Shown piece by piece: positions 52,543 to 61,866 of a DNA stretch of 64,000 nucleotides. Made by a program: the position numbers and the translations under genes. The DNA comes from UBA6059 sp964351595 (lineage in GTDB: Bacteria > Bacteroidota > Bacteroidia > Cytophagales > Cyclobacteriaceae), in assembly GCA_964351595.1 (NCBI GenBank), contig CAYGOT010000013.1:23447-87446 (forward strand), read 5' to 3'. Position 1 is the stretch's first letter. Every line of letters begins with the position of its first letter. The notes under the pieces are model-generated. The model searched no databases and had not been told where the DNA came from. It saw only the letters and a list, made by a program, of their open reading frames with translations.

Positions 52543-54060
52543 ATGAACTATCAGGATATACCTGCCGAGAAAAAGCTATTGATTAAAACACTGGGTGAAC
52601 TCAAAGCTGCTGGCTATGAACCAAAGGGGATCAAGGATGAGCTTAGAGCCAACCTAATTGATAGGCTGAAGAAAAAGGAGCAGGTTTTTGAAGGCATATA
52701 TGGTTACGAGGATACGGTGATCCCTGATATAGAAAGGGCGATTCTATCCAGGCATAATATGAACCTTCTTGGACTCAGAGGACAGGCCAAAACAAGAATT
52801 GCAAGAATGATGACACATCTTCTGGATGAGTACATTCCTGTTGTGAAGGGCTCTGAGCTTAATGACGATCCTTTGATGCCAATCTCCAGATTCTCTGTTG
52901 ATGCTATTGAAGAGCACGGCGACAGTACGCCTATAGGGTGGATGCATAGAGATTCGAGGTATTCGGAAAAACTGGCTACTCCAGACGTTTCTATTGCTGA
53001 TTTGATCGGTGATGTGGATCCAATTAAGGCGGCATCATTAAAGCTTCCTTACTCCGATGAGCGGGTGATTCACTACGGACTCATTCCTAGATCACACCGA
53101 AGTATTTTCGTAATCAATGAGTTACCGGATCTGCAAGCCAGAATCCAGGTGGCATTATTCAATATCCTGCAGGAGGGAGACATCCAGATCAGAGGCTTCA
53201 AATTGAGATTGCCGCTTGACATTCAGTTTGTGTTCACTGCCAACCCTGAGGACTACACCAATCGTGGTAGTATAGTTACACCTTTAAAAGATAGGATTGA
53301 CAGCCAGATCATTACTCACTATCCTAAGTCTATAGAGATTGGCAAAAAGATCACTGCACAGGAGGCACGCGTATTGGATGAGCAGTCTGCTCAGGTACAG
53401 CTCAACGATCTTTCCTACGACCTCATCGAGCAGATTGCTTTTGAGGCGCGGGACAATGAGTACGTCGATAGTAAAAGTGGTGTGTCTGCACGCTTGACCA
53501 TTTCGGCTTTGGAGAATTTAGTGGCTGCTGCAGAGCGCAGATTGTTGATTAGTGGAGACGAAAAGACGCACGTAAGGGTCGGTGACTTCATTGGGGTTAT
53601 CCCGTCAATTACTGGTAAGGTGGAGCTTGTGTATGAAGGCGAGCAGGAGGGGCCAGGTATAGTGGCCAATAATCTGCTTGGCAAGGCTATTCGGACACAA
53701 TTTTTACACTACTTCCCCAATCCTGAAGAGCTCCGCAAGCAAAAAGAAAAGCCTAATCCTTACAAGGAGATCACCAACTGGTTTGGAGATGGACATAGCC
53801 TGGACCTGCTGATCGACCTTTCCGGCTCGGAGTATACAGCAGCGTTGAATAGTGTCCCCGGCCTGGCGAAACTGGTAGAGGAAGTGCATAAGGAAGCAAA
53901 GGGTGATCAGAAGCTCTTCATGATGGAGTTTGCTCTTCATGGCTTAGCAGAATTCAGTATGCTGAGTAAGCACCAATTGGCGAAAGGACTTCAGTTCAAG
54001 GACTTACTGAGCAGTATGTTTTCTATGCCGGAGGACCTGGATGACGAAGAACAAATTTAG
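52543..54060 (+). CDS. MoxR/magnesium chelatase-like AAA+ ATPase
   Basis: AAA+ protein of 505 residues paired with the VWA gene. The P-loop reads LLGLRGQAKTRIAR (G-x-x-G-x-x-K-T form); the Walker B position reads FVINELPDLQARIQVALFNI, with Asn-Glu in place of the usual Asp-Glu; sensor 1 is FVFTANPEDYTNRGS followed by PLKDRIDSQI. I recall relatives with the same INELPDL wording annotated as magnesium chelatase or sigma-54 interacting proteins, so the change is probably a subfamily trait. The C-terminal part is helical and acidic (ending EDLDDEEQ). Co-transcribed with the VWA gene, and 20 bases before an AlbA-domain gene. Confidence 0.88.
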   Translation: MNYQDIPAEKKLLIKTLGELKAAGYEPKGIKDELRANLIDRLKKKEQVFEGIYGYEDTVIPDIERAILSRHNMNLLGLRGQAKTRIARMMTHLLDEYIPVVKGSELNDDPLMPISRFSVDAIEEHGDSTPIGWMHRDSRYSEKLATPDVSIADLIGDVDPIKAASLKLPYSDERVIHYGLIPRSHRSIFVINELPDLQARIQVALFNILQEGDIQIRGFKLRLPLDIQFVFTANPEDYTNRGSIVTPLKDRIDSQIITHYPKSIEIGKKITAQEARVLDEQSAQVQLNDLSYDLIEQIAFEARDNEYVDSKSGVSARLTISALENLVAAAERRLLISGDEKTHVRVGDFIGVIPSITGKVELVYEGEQEGPGIVANNLLGKAIRTQFLHYFPNPEELRKQKEKPNPYKEITNWFGDGHSLDLLIDLSGSEYTAALNSVPGLAKLVEEVHKEAKGDQKLFMMEFALHGLAEFSMLSKHQLAKGLQFKDLLSSMFSMPEDLDDEEQI

Positions 54061-54080
54061 CGCAGATAGTAAATCAATCG

Positions 54081-54725
54081 ATGGACCTAAGAGAGATCAA
54101 ATATCTAGTCCGTCAGGGTGAGAATGAGCAGATAGAGTTTAAGAAAAAGATCAATCATCCTGATAAGGTCATCCGTGAGTTGGTGGCCTTTGCTAATACT
54201 AACGGTGGTACGCTGCTGGTGGGTGTGGACGATAATGGTGATATCTCTGGTCTCAAACATGCCGAGGAAGATGACTACCTCATGAAGAAGGCCATCGAAG
54301 AACTGAGTCGTCCCAAGCTACGATTCAAGTCAGGGATGGTGAAGCTTCACGAAAATAGAGCGGTGCTCTACTATCAAATCTCTCCAAGTAAGCGAAAGCC
54401 CCACTATGCCCTGGAGACACCAAAGCAGCGATGGGGTAAGGCCTATGTCCGGTATGAAGACAAAAGTGTGCAAGCAAGCCGTGAGATGACAGAGGTGCTG
54501 AGGCGTCAGCGAAACAATAAAGAATTTGGCTTCTCCTATGGTGAAGATGAGCGACTGCTGATGCAGTATCTGGAGGAGACTGGTACATTGACAGTGAGCC
54601 AGTTTGCCGATAAGTCCGGCCTACCAATGCCACGTGCCTCGAAGATCATGGTGTTACTCACATTGACCAATGTCCTGCGAATTATCCCAACAGAAAAGGG
54701 AGATTTGTTTGCCTTCAAGCACTGA
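54081..54725 (+). CDS. AlbA_2/Schlafen-type putative nucleic-acid-binding protein
   Basis: A 214-residue cytosolic protein. Residues about 10-120 are an AlbA_2 (Schlafen N-terminal-like) domain: GENEQIEFKKKINHPDKVIR, ELVAFANTNGGTLLVGVDDN, GDISGL, and PHYALETPKQRWGKAYVRY. The C-terminal 70 residues look like a winged helix (LMQYLEETGTLTVSQFADKS, LPMPRASKIMVLL). Proteins of this build often act as transcription regulators or in phage defence, but neither is shown here. The gene follows the AAA gene by 20 bases and may belong to the same operon. Confidence 0.85.
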   Translation: MDLREIKYLVRQGENEQIEFKKKINHPDKVIRELVAFANTNGGTLLVGVDDNGDISGLKHAEEDDYLMKKAIEELSRPKLRFKSGMVKLHENRAVLYYQISPSKRKPHYALETPKQRWGKAYVRYEDKSVQASREMTEVLRRQRNNKEFGFSYGEDERLLMQYLEETGTLTVSQFADKSGLPMPRASKIMVLLTLTNVLRIIPTEKGDLFAFKH

Positions 54726-54825
54726 CCTTTTCGAGGACAATTTAACCTGCAATTAATAGGATTTTCTTCTGAAAACACTCAATTTACGATTATAGCATTG
54801 TTAGCCAAACAATCACTTTTCGACT

Positions 54826-56163
54826 ATGACCGCAGCGAAAAAGCAGAAGAAAATCTTTGTACTTGACACCTCAGTAATCATCTACTCTCACGACAGCATT
54901 ATGAACTTTGCTGAGCATGATGTGGGGATACCAATCACAGTTCTCGAGGAACTGGATCAGTTTAAAAAAGGAAACGACACAAAAAATTTCGAGGCACGGG
55001 AGTTCACTCGCAAGCTTGACGAGCTGGCTGATGGTCACATGCTCCAGGAATGGATTCCACTCAATGGAAAGGGCAAAGGTAAGTTTAAGGTCGTCATGTC
55101 GACCAGCAGCAGTGTAGATGCTCAGAAGATATTTGATGACCGAAAAAATGATCACAAAATCCTCAATGCTGCGCTATCGCTAAAAGACGAGTATCCCGAC
55201 AAAAATGTCATTCTGGTAAGTAAGGATATCAACCTGCGTCTAAAGGCAAAGTCACTTAACCTGCCTGCGGAGGACTATGAGACGGGTAAGATTAAAAATG
55301 TAAGCACACTTTTTACTGGTAAGGAAGAGATTGAGAATGTCTCGGCAGAGGATATCAACAAACTGTATAAGGACGGTGAGATTGATAAGAAGAATATTCT
55401 CAAAAGAAAGAAGCCTTTAGCTAATGCCTACTACATCATTAAGAGTGATAAAAACTCGATATTGGCTCGATACAACCCGTTTACCAAGAACATACAGCAT
55501 GTCGAGAAGCGATCCGTATCCGGAATAAAGCCGCGCAATGCTGAGCAGACCTTTGCGATCAATGCCATGATGGACCCTGAGGTCAAGTTGGTGTCAATCA
55601 ATGGAGTGGCTGGTACTGGCAAGACTTTGTTGGCGATTGCCGCCGCACTTGAGCAGCGCCGCGACTTCAAGCAGATATACCTGGCCAGACCAGTGGTTCC
55701 ATTGAGTAACAAGGACATTGGCTACCTGCCTGGGGATATCAAGTCGAAACTCAACCCGTACATGGAGCCGCTTTGGGATAACCTGAAGTACATCCAGAAC
55801 CAGTACCACGAGACGGAAAAGGATTACCAACGGATCACCGATATGGTGAATCAGGAAAAGCTGTTGATACAGCCGTTGGCTTACATCCGTGGAAGAAGCT
55901 TATCTAACATTTTCTTTATCGTGGATGAGGCGCAGAACCTTACCCCTCATGAGATCAAGACCATCATCACCAGGGCAGGGGAGAACACCAAGATCATCTT
56001 TACCGGAGATGTCTATCAAATAGATACTCCTTATCTTGACTCTCAAAGTAACGGACTGTCTTATCTGATCGATCGCATACAGGACCATCCCCTCCATGCG
56101 CACATCACGCTTGAGAAGGGTGAGCGCTCAGAGTTGGCCAACGTGGCGAATGAGTTGCTTTAG
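54826..56163 (+). CDS. PIN-PhoH protein (RNase with RNA-helicase-like ATPase)
   Basis: Two-domain 445-residue protein: N-terminal PIN RNase (about 1-150) with acidic residues in VLDTSVII (Asp14), TVLEELDQF, NDHKILNAA and LVSKDINLRL; C-terminal PhoH ATPase (about 235-445) with Walker A GVAGTGKTLLAIAAALEQ (from residue 260), Walker B FFIVDEAQNLTPHE and LARPVVPLSNKDIGYLPGD. PhoH2-type proteins combine RNA unwinding and cleavage. Cytosolic. It stands 100 bases after the AlbA-type gene, so likely has its own promoter, none of which is evident. Confidence 0.93.
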   Translation: MTAAKKQKKIFVLDTSVIIYSHDSIMNFAEHDVGIPITVLEELDQFKKGNDTKNFEAREFTRKLDELADGHMLQEWIPLNGKGKGKFKVVMSTSSSVDAQKIFDDRKNDHKILNAALSLKDEYPDKNVILVSKDINLRLKAKSLNLPAEDYETGKIKNVSTLFTGKEEIENVSAEDINKLYKDGEIDKKNILKRKKPLANAYYIIKSDKNSILARYNPFTKNIQHVEKRSVSGIKPRNAEQTFAINAMMDPEVKLVSINGVAGTGKTLLAIAAALEQRRDFKQIYLARPVVPLSNKDIGYLPGDIKSKLNPYMEPLWDNLKYIQNQYHETEKDYQRITDMVNQEKLLIQPLAYIRGRSLSNIFFIVDEAQNLTPHEIKTIITRAGENTKIIFTGDVYQIDTPYLDSQSNGLSYLIDRIQDHPLHAHITLEKGERSELANVANELL

Positions 56164-56292
56164 TATCTTCTTGTTGAGTGAGTTGCCACATTACTTAATA
56201 TATCAAAGCGCTTGTAGAACATTCGAACAAGGGCCATATTGATTCACAATGTTTAATTAGTAAGGACCTCTGAAACTTCACTAAACCCAACC

Positions 56293-58464
56293 ATGAAAAA
56301 ACTCCTCTATCTCTTATTGATTGTTAGTGCTTGCAGCGCCCCCGAGCAGCAGCAAGTCAACACTGAAGTACAAGGCTGGGAAGCCCAAGCCGCTCGTGTA
56401 GAGATTATCCGTGATGATTTCGGTGTGCCTCATATCTATGGAAAGTCTGATGCAGATGCTGTTTTTGGGATGTTGTATGCGCAGTGCGAGGATGACTTTC
56501 CTCGGGTAGAGCGCAACTACTATTGGGCGATTGGTCGTCTGGCAGAAGTGGAAGGTGAGGAGGCTTTATACAGCGACCTTAGGGCTCGCCTATACATGAC
56601 TATCGATGAAGCAAAGGCGCATTATGAAAATGCTCCTGATTGGCTCAAAAAGCTGTGTCAGGCTTACGCCGATGGTATCAACTATTACCTCCACACGCAT
56701 CCGGAGGTTAAGCCCAAAGTGCTGACGCGATTCGAGCCCTGGTTTCCCATGTTCTTTTTTGAGGGGTCGATTGGCGGTGATATTGAGAGTGTTCGCACCA
56801 ATAGAATCAAAGAGTTTTACGGTGAGAACCAGTCCATGACCATGGCTGATTTGCTACCGCAAAAAGATGTGCTCGAAGAACCCAAGGGGTCTAACGGATT
56901 TGCGATAGCTGGTCAACATACAGCTTCGGGTGATGCGATGCTGCTCATCAACCCACATACTTCGTTTTACTTCCGGGGGGAGTCACAGGTAGTGAGTGAG
57001 GAAGGACTCAACGCCTATGGTGCGACGACATGGGGCCAGTTCTTTATCTATCAGGGCTTCAGTGAGAAGAACGGCTGGATGCACACCTCTACGCGAGTGG
57101 ACTTTATGGATGATTTCCTTGAAACAGTAGAGGAAAGAGATGGAAAGCTGCAGTACAAATATGGAGAGGAATGGAGGGACGTGTGGACTTCTGAGGTGAC
57201 GCTTAAATACAAGGAAGGTGATCAGCTGAAAGAACGCACCTTCCCGATGTACAGGACACATCATGGGCCGATTACTGGTAAAGTGGGTGATCGCTTAGTA
57301 GCCACAAAACTAAACTGGGAGCCCGTGGATGCACTGATACAGTCCTTTACCCGCACCAAGACCAACAATCATGAGGAGTTTTGGGAGATGATGAAAATCC
57401 GCCGCAACTCATCCAACAATACGGTCTATGCCGATAAAGATGGCACAGTTGCCTACTACCATGGCGACTTTATTCCCAGGCGTGATCCACAATTTGATTA
57501 CTCAAAGCCGGTGGACGGTTCGGACCCAGCTACTGATTGGCAGGGCATGCATGAGCTGGATGAGATTATCACTATCGTAAATCCTGAGAACGGATGGATA
57601 CAAAACTGTAATTCCACGCCATTTACTGCCGCTGCTGAATACAGCCCGAAACAAGAGGACTATCCCTATTACATGGCGCCTGACCAGGAAAACTTCCGTG
57701 GCGTACATGCTGTACAAGTGCTTGGTGAGATGAAAGACTTAACGCTTGACGGGTTGATCGAATTAGCTCATGATCCTTACTTGCCGGCATTCGAAAAAGT
57801 GATTCCGGGATTAATTACGGCCTACGAACTAGTTGGCCCTAAGGATCCGGAGCTGGCAGGAGCTATAGATGTGTTAAGAGCATGGGATATGAGCTCAGGG
57901 AAGGAGTCCGTTGGCTTGACATTAGCACATTTCTATGGAATGGAGTTAATGGCTAATGGAGACAATCCTGAAGACTTAAGTGGAAACGACCGATTCAATT
58001 ATTATGGCACACGACTACCGAACAAGCGAAGGCTGGAGCATTTTAGAGCGGCTTATGACAAACTTGTAGCTGATTGGGGTACCTGGGAAGTGCCCTGGGG
58101 AGAGTACAATAGGTTCCAGCGACTGTCCGGTGATATCGACCTCAAGTATGACGATGACCAGCCCAGTATTCCGGTAGGATTGACGACCAGCCGCTGGGGA
58201 GCCCTGGCTGCATATGGTGCAAAGTATGGTGAGGATACCCGTCGCATCTATGGCTACCGAGGCAACAGCTTTGTAGCTGTAGTAGAGTTTGGGGTCAAAG
58301 TAAAAGCCAAGACCATGCTGGCTGGTGGTCAGAGCGGAGACCCTGCTTCACCTCACTTTGATGACCAGGCGCAGCGCTATGCTGATATGCAGTTTAAGGA
58401 TGTAGCTTACTATCGCGAAGATGTGCTGGCACGAGCAAAGAGGACGTATAAGCCGGGAGAGTAA
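56293..58464 (+). CDS. penicillin acylase-family (Ntn-hydrolase) lipoprotein
   Basis: Ntn-hydrolase precursor of 723 residues that cleaves itself into two chains. The first residues form a lipoprotein signal with lipobox VSAC (Cys14). The N-terminal block VEIIRDDFGVPHIYGKSDAD is typical, and the self-processing site is GSNGFAIAG with the catalytic Ser200 after Gly199 in EEPKGSNG. LLINPH, YQGFSEKNGWMHT, and RWGALAAYG with FGVKVKAKTMLAGGQSGDP follow. Family members hydrolyse acyl-homoserine lactones, penicillins or other N-acyl amides; which one here is unknown. Lipid anchoring puts it at the envelope. Convergent with the gene at 58639. Confidence 0.93.
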   Translation: MKKLLYLLLIVSACSAPEQQQVNTEVQGWEAQAARVEIIRDDFGVPHIYGKSDADAVFGMLYAQCEDDFPRVERNYYWAIGRLAEVEGEEALYSDLRARLYMTIDEAKAHYENAPDWLKKLCQAYADGINYYLHTHPEVKPKVLTRFEPWFPMFFFEGSIGGDIESVRTNRIKEFYGENQSMTMADLLPQKDVLEEPKGSNGFAIAGQHTASGDAMLLINPHTSFYFRGESQVVSEEGLNAYGATTWGQFFIYQGFSEKNGWMHTSTRVDFMDDFLETVEERDGKLQYKYGEEWRDVWTSEVTLKYKEGDQLKERTFPMYRTHHGPITGKVGDRLVATKLNWEPVDALIQSFTRTKTNNHEEFWEMMKIRRNSSNNTVYADKDGTVAYYHGDFIPRRDPQFDYSKPVDGSDPATDWQGMHELDEIITIVNPENGWIQNCNSTPFTAAAEYSPKQEDYPYYMAPDQENFRGVHAVQVLGEMKDLTLDGLIELAHDPYLPAFEKVIPGLITAYELVGPKDPELAGAIDVLRAWDMSSGKESVGLTLAHFYGMELMANGDNPEDLSGNDRFNYYGTRLPNKRRLEHFRAAYDKLVADWGTWEVPWGEYNRFQRLSGDIDLKYDDDQPSIPVGLTTSRWGALAAYGAKYGEDTRRIYGYRGNSFVAVVEFGVKVKAKTMLAGGQSGDPASPHFDDQAQRYADMQFKDVAYYREDVLARAKRTYKPGE

Positions 58465-58546
58465 AGAGATTAAGAAATGCTGGCAGAGCCCAAAACCAAT
58501 TAATCTAAACCGGAACGCTTTTCTGAAACGCGCTGGAATGTGTGAA

Positions 58547-58626
58547 ATTCGTCGGACGAGTTTTAAAAGAATATGCTGTGGAGCATGAGCCTATCGCTTG
58601 AATAGGACTATACTCGACCGACGAAT
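58547..58626. other. three-way-junction-like structured element between convergent genes
   Basis: Outer arms ATTCGTCGGACGAGT (58547-58561) and ACTCGACCGACGAAT (58612-58626) pair at 14 of 15 positions. Enclosed are two perfect small hairpins: ATGCT-GTGG-AGCAT (58573-58586) and CCTAT-7 nt-ATAGG (58590-58606). The whole is a compact cloverleaf-like fold of 80 bases. No T tract on either side. Confidence 0.6.
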
Positions 58627-58638
58627 ATCGGCACCTCT

Positions 58639-59220
58639 CTATTCCACCCGCTTCTTACAAAAGATCCTCCAGGTCGGATAGTTAATGGTCTCAGCAGGAT
58701 CTACCCAGGCACCTTCCCAGTTGAACCCTTCGTCAGTGATGTCCGAGAATACAATCTTGAAGAAGCCGTCAAAACCATTGGGAGCTTTTTGTGGATTGTA
58801 GAGCACTATATCACCACCGTCTCGAGGGGCGCCTGTCCACGTACTTAGTCGAGGGGTAGGCGTTGCTGAAGCGTAGTAGGTGACATACCATTGTGCACTA
58901 TCAGCGTTGTATTGTCGGATGCTACCGGAGTGAGCTCCGTCAGCTTTAAAGGTCTCATCCTGTACCCCCCAGCCATCAGTGATATACTTCCAGTGCCACT
59001 CCAGGCTAACGGTATCTGCCCACTCTGTTTGATTGACACGCGACACGGACTGACAGTCTGAGATGCCTATCAGTGGAGCATAATCCATGATCTCCTTTGG
59101 AGCGTCAGGGTGAGGTTTGCCAAAAGGATGCTCTGCCGAGGGCCTGTTTTGATACATATCCTGAGCAGTGACTACTCCACAGATTAACAACATCGATATA
59201 AATGTGACCGTTCTTTTCAT
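58639..59220 (-). CDS. exported protein of unknown function
   Basis: Not recognised. From the ATG at 59220 it has 193 residues: signal peptide MKRTVTFISMLLICGVVTAQ, then a globular beta-rich domain with aromatic-rich segments WADTVSLEWHWKYITDG, IRQYNADSAQWYVTYYAS and GFNWEGAWVDPAETINYPTW. The end TWRIFCKKR is basic. The style recalls DUF1579-like secreted proteins but I cannot confirm it. Convergent with the acylase gene, with the hairpin element in between. Confidence 0.65.
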   Translation of the reverse strand: MKRTVTFISMLLICGVVTAQDMYQNRPSAEHPFGKPHPDAPKEIMDYAPLIGISDCQSVSRVNQTEWADTVSLEWHWKYITDGWGVQDETFKADGAHSGSIRQYNADSAQWYVTYYASATPTPRLSTWTGAPRDGGDIVLYNPQKAPNGFDGFFKIVFSDITDEGFNWEGAWVDPAETINYPTWRIFCKKRVE

Positions 59221-59454
59221 CTTGTATGTTTTTATGCTAATGTAGAAATACAAGACCTACGAAAAGAACTGATGCAGTTAATGTGCGAAGAGTCGCAGTG
59301 AACGAGCTGACAGGTTTATTAAAACGATCAGGTTATTGAGTTATACCGTAATTGAGCATTAAAAGACTCGCACACCTCTTCTATAGTTGAAACATGGAAT
59401 TCAGTTGAAATAATCAGAGTTTTGGAATGCATTTGAAAAATGCGCATTCCTTTT

Positions 59455-60249
59455 TCATCTTTTGATCAGCCTGAGGCACGTGTTTTCATACTTTTTTGAA
59501 AGTACGAGTATGATGGCATCTTCTTGCTTATCTGCAGTACCCAACTCTACATTTTGATCATCAATGAGGGAAACTACAGTACCATCCTCATTCCATGGAT
59601 ACTCCTGATAGTTGATTGATATGAAACGCTCATTTCCTTCATTGAGCACCTGTACTATATCATTATTCACGATATACTCGAACCCTGTTGGGTAGAAAAC
59701 CTCGGATAAGTAATCACTGTCTCTCCTGTTGAGTTTGAAAAAGCACTCACCAACATTTCGTTGTGCTACACTGCGACTGATTTGTGCTCTCATCATCTTC
59801 CATTCACCTGATTTTTGGGCCATTAGAAAAGTCGCATCTATAGCAGCCCGCTCACCTAGTTTTCCGTCAACGTCAATGGTAACCTTAACAGAGGTTTTCA
59901 CCCGTGCCGCGTTTTCTCCATTCATTTCTACTTCTAAACTTTCTATTTTGAGCTCTGAGGAAATATCCCGATCCACGGTTAGTTCTTCCAGACCTTCTTG
60001 AAATTTTTCCAGACTCTCTGTCTCTGTAAACATCGTACCCATAGGGCCTGCAATGGTTCGTTCGGAGGTAAAATTGTCATCCAGGAAAGTCAAAACTAAG
60101 TTCACATCTTTGGTATCGTCCAGATTGTTCACTTCTTCAACAAATGCCCTAAAGACCTTTTCAACATTTTGTTCTTGAGCATATATCGATGTTAATGGTG
60201 CCAGCACAACAGCTAGCAAGACAAGTTTTAGCATTCTATTCATCGTCAT
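59455..60249 (-). CDS. exported NTF2-like protein, tandem copy 2
   Basis: A 264-residue exported protein: signal peptide ending SIYAQ, then an NTF2/SnoaL-like fold over residues about 28-160 (VEKVFRAFVEEVNNLDDTKD, VNLVLTFLDDNFTSERT, GEWKMMRAQISRSVAQRNVG), then a second beta-rich part with Cys-containing end YENTCLRLIKR. Its downstream-strand neighbour at 60385 is a clear paralog with the same blocks. Function unknown; NTF2-like folds bind small ligands. Preceded by 135 bases containing no obvious promoter motif. Confidence 0.75.
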   Translation of the reverse strand: MTMNRMLKLVLLAVVLAPLTSIYAQEQNVEKVFRAFVEEVNNLDDTKDVNLVLTFLDDNFTSERTIAGPMGTMFTETESLEKFQEGLEELTVDRDISSELKIESLEVEMNGENAARVKTSVKVTIDVDGKLGERAAIDATFLMAQKSGEWKMMRAQISRSVAQRNVGECFFKLNRRDSDYLSEVFYPTGFEYIVNNDIVQVLNEGNERFISINYQEYPWNEDGTVVSLIDDQNVELGTADKQEDAIILVLSKKYENTCLRLIKR

Positions 60250-60384
60250 CCAATTTTAAATTACCGGTAAAAAGTTTTGAGTTAAGTCTGTTTTACTGTT
60301 ATCTCCCATAGAGACATATTCGCTGTTGCTACTTGACGAACTGGCAGAACATATTCCCTGTCCAGCATTATTCACCAATTCTGA

Positions 60385-61167
60385 TTAAAACCTTCCAAAT
60401 CCCAGGCAGTGTAACCTATAAGTATCTCCTAAGATCAACTTTGCAGCCTCTTTCTCATTAGTAGCTACACCAAGCTTCGTCTTTTTCTCGTTCTCCATTT
60501 GGTACAAGCTGCCGTCACTATCCCAGTTGTATTGTCTGAAGTCATTGCTGATAAATCTCTGTTTATCGATGGTCTTAAAATTAAAAGCCTCAAGCTCAGA
60601 TTTGTACTCAAAGCCAGCAGGATAGTAGAGTTCGGCAACTAACGCTGTTTCTCTTTCATAGAATCTCGTCGGGCAGTTCCCGATATTGCGTTGAATGAGT
60701 GTTCTCACTACATCCGAATGTACCATTTTCCACTCGCCTTGATCATTTTTGGCTATGCCATAGTTGACCACAAATCCACCCTGTTCCGCCAGCTCTCCAT
60801 CTACCTTCATATTCATAGATAGTACTGCGGATATAGTGGCTACTGTCGGCCCTTCGATCACCTTGCTGATTTCCTCTATTTTGATATTGGGTTGGATATC
60901 TCTTTCTCCGACATAGGCCAGCAAGCCTTTGACATAGGCATTCACACTTAGAACTGTTCGTTCTACTCTGCCATTTGGGCCAATAAAAGTTCTATTAACC
61001 TGAAAGTCCGGGCTTAAATAAGCCGTCACTTTGTTGACATCTTTGGTTACTGCAAGGTTATTAATCTCACTTACGTAATTCTCGAAGAAGTTTTTGATTT
61101 CACTTTTTTGAGCGAAGCAAACCAGTTGTGAAATGACTAAAGAAAGAAAAAGGAAAAATTTCTTCAT
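60385..61167 (-). CDS. exported NTF2-like protein, tandem copy 1
   Basis: Paralog of the gene at 59455, 260 residues, signal peptide MKKFFLFLSLVISQLVCFAQ. Corresponding blocks are IKNFFENYVSEINNLAVTKD, VNKVTAYLSPDFQVNRTFIG, GEWKMVHSDVVRTLIQRNIG, and a late GDTYRLHCLGFGRF whose Cys matches that of copy 2. The duplicated pair thus conserves the domain order and the C-terminal Cys. It is divergent from the ECF sigma factor gene across 159 bases. No function can be named. Confidence 0.75.
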   Translation of the reverse strand: MKKFFLFLSLVISQLVCFAQKSEIKNFFENYVSEINNLAVTKDVNKVTAYLSPDFQVNRTFIGPNGRVERTVLSVNAYVKGLLAYVGERDIQPNIKIEEISKVIEGPTVATISAVLSMNMKVDGELAEQGGFVVNYGIAKNDQGEWKMVHSDVVRTLIQRNIGNCPTRFYERETALVAELYYPAGFEYKSELEAFNFKTIDKQRFISNDFRQYNWDSDGSLYQMENEKKTKLGVATNEKEAAKLILGDTYRLHCLGFGRF

Positions 61168-61326
61168 TGATGTTTATCTTAAATGCTTAAGGTACTTGAT
61201 GATGTTTTTTACCCACATTAAAGAAAGCAATTCGAACAGCTAATACCTTTAATTTTCATTTTTTTTTAATCCTGATACAACCATTCTCTCCTCAGTTCTC
61301 ACCTTGATCTAAACAATTAAGAATAC

Positions 61327-61866
61327 TTGAGCTACAAGCAAGACCCTTCTGAACTCGAATTAGTCTATGACTGCCTCCAACAGGACAGGCAGAGTCAGAA
61401 AAAGCTGTACGACAAGTATAAGGATGCCATGTACACGATACTCTACAGAATGCTTAACAATGAAGATGATGCAGCCGATGCGCTTCAGGAAGCCTTCATT
61501 CAGGTGTTCAGAGGCCTGTCAAGCTACAAGGGAGTTTCTTCTCTGGGGGCATGGATAAAGACCATCGTGGTAAGGACGGCTCTGGCAAGAAGAAGGCATC
61601 AAATTCATTTTGATGAGATAGATGAGAGGTCTCAGAAAATTGAACCTATCCATTGGGATTCTAACCTGACAGGCGAGTACCTGGATCATGCGATAAGAGC
61701 ACTATCTGATGGTTATCGAAGTATTTTTCTGATGATCGAAGTGGAGGGTTATACTCACCGGGAGACCGCAGAGATGCTAGGGATCACTGAAGGCACATCC
61801 AAGTCGCAACTCTTCCATGCCAAGAAAGCATTGCAAAAACAACTAAAGGAGGTGATGTACGGATGA
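61327..61866 (+). CDS. RNA polymerase ECF-type sigma factor
   Basis: A 179-residue extracytoplasmic-function sigma factor. Region 2 is seen as YDKYKDAMYTILYRMLNNED, DAADALQEAFIQVFRGLSSY with GAWIKTIVVRTALARRR, and region 4 as ALSDGYRSIFLMIEVEGYTH, RETAEMLGITEGTSKSQLFH, AKKALQKQL. The frame starts with TTG at 61327 in good agreement with the family N-terminus. Its stop overlaps the following gene (ATGA), which encodes a membrane protein acting as the likely anti-sigma factor. The target promoters are unknown; genes of its own operon are the first candidates. Confidence 0.92.
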   Translation: MSYKQDPSELELVYDCLQQDRQSQKKLYDKYKDAMYTILYRMLNNEDDAADALQEAFIQVFRGLSSYKGVSSLGAWIKTIVVRTALARRRHQIHFDEIDERSQKIEPIHWDSNLTGEYLDHAIRALSDGYRSIFLMIEVEGYTHRETAEMLGITEGTSKSQLFHAKKALQKQLKEVMYG

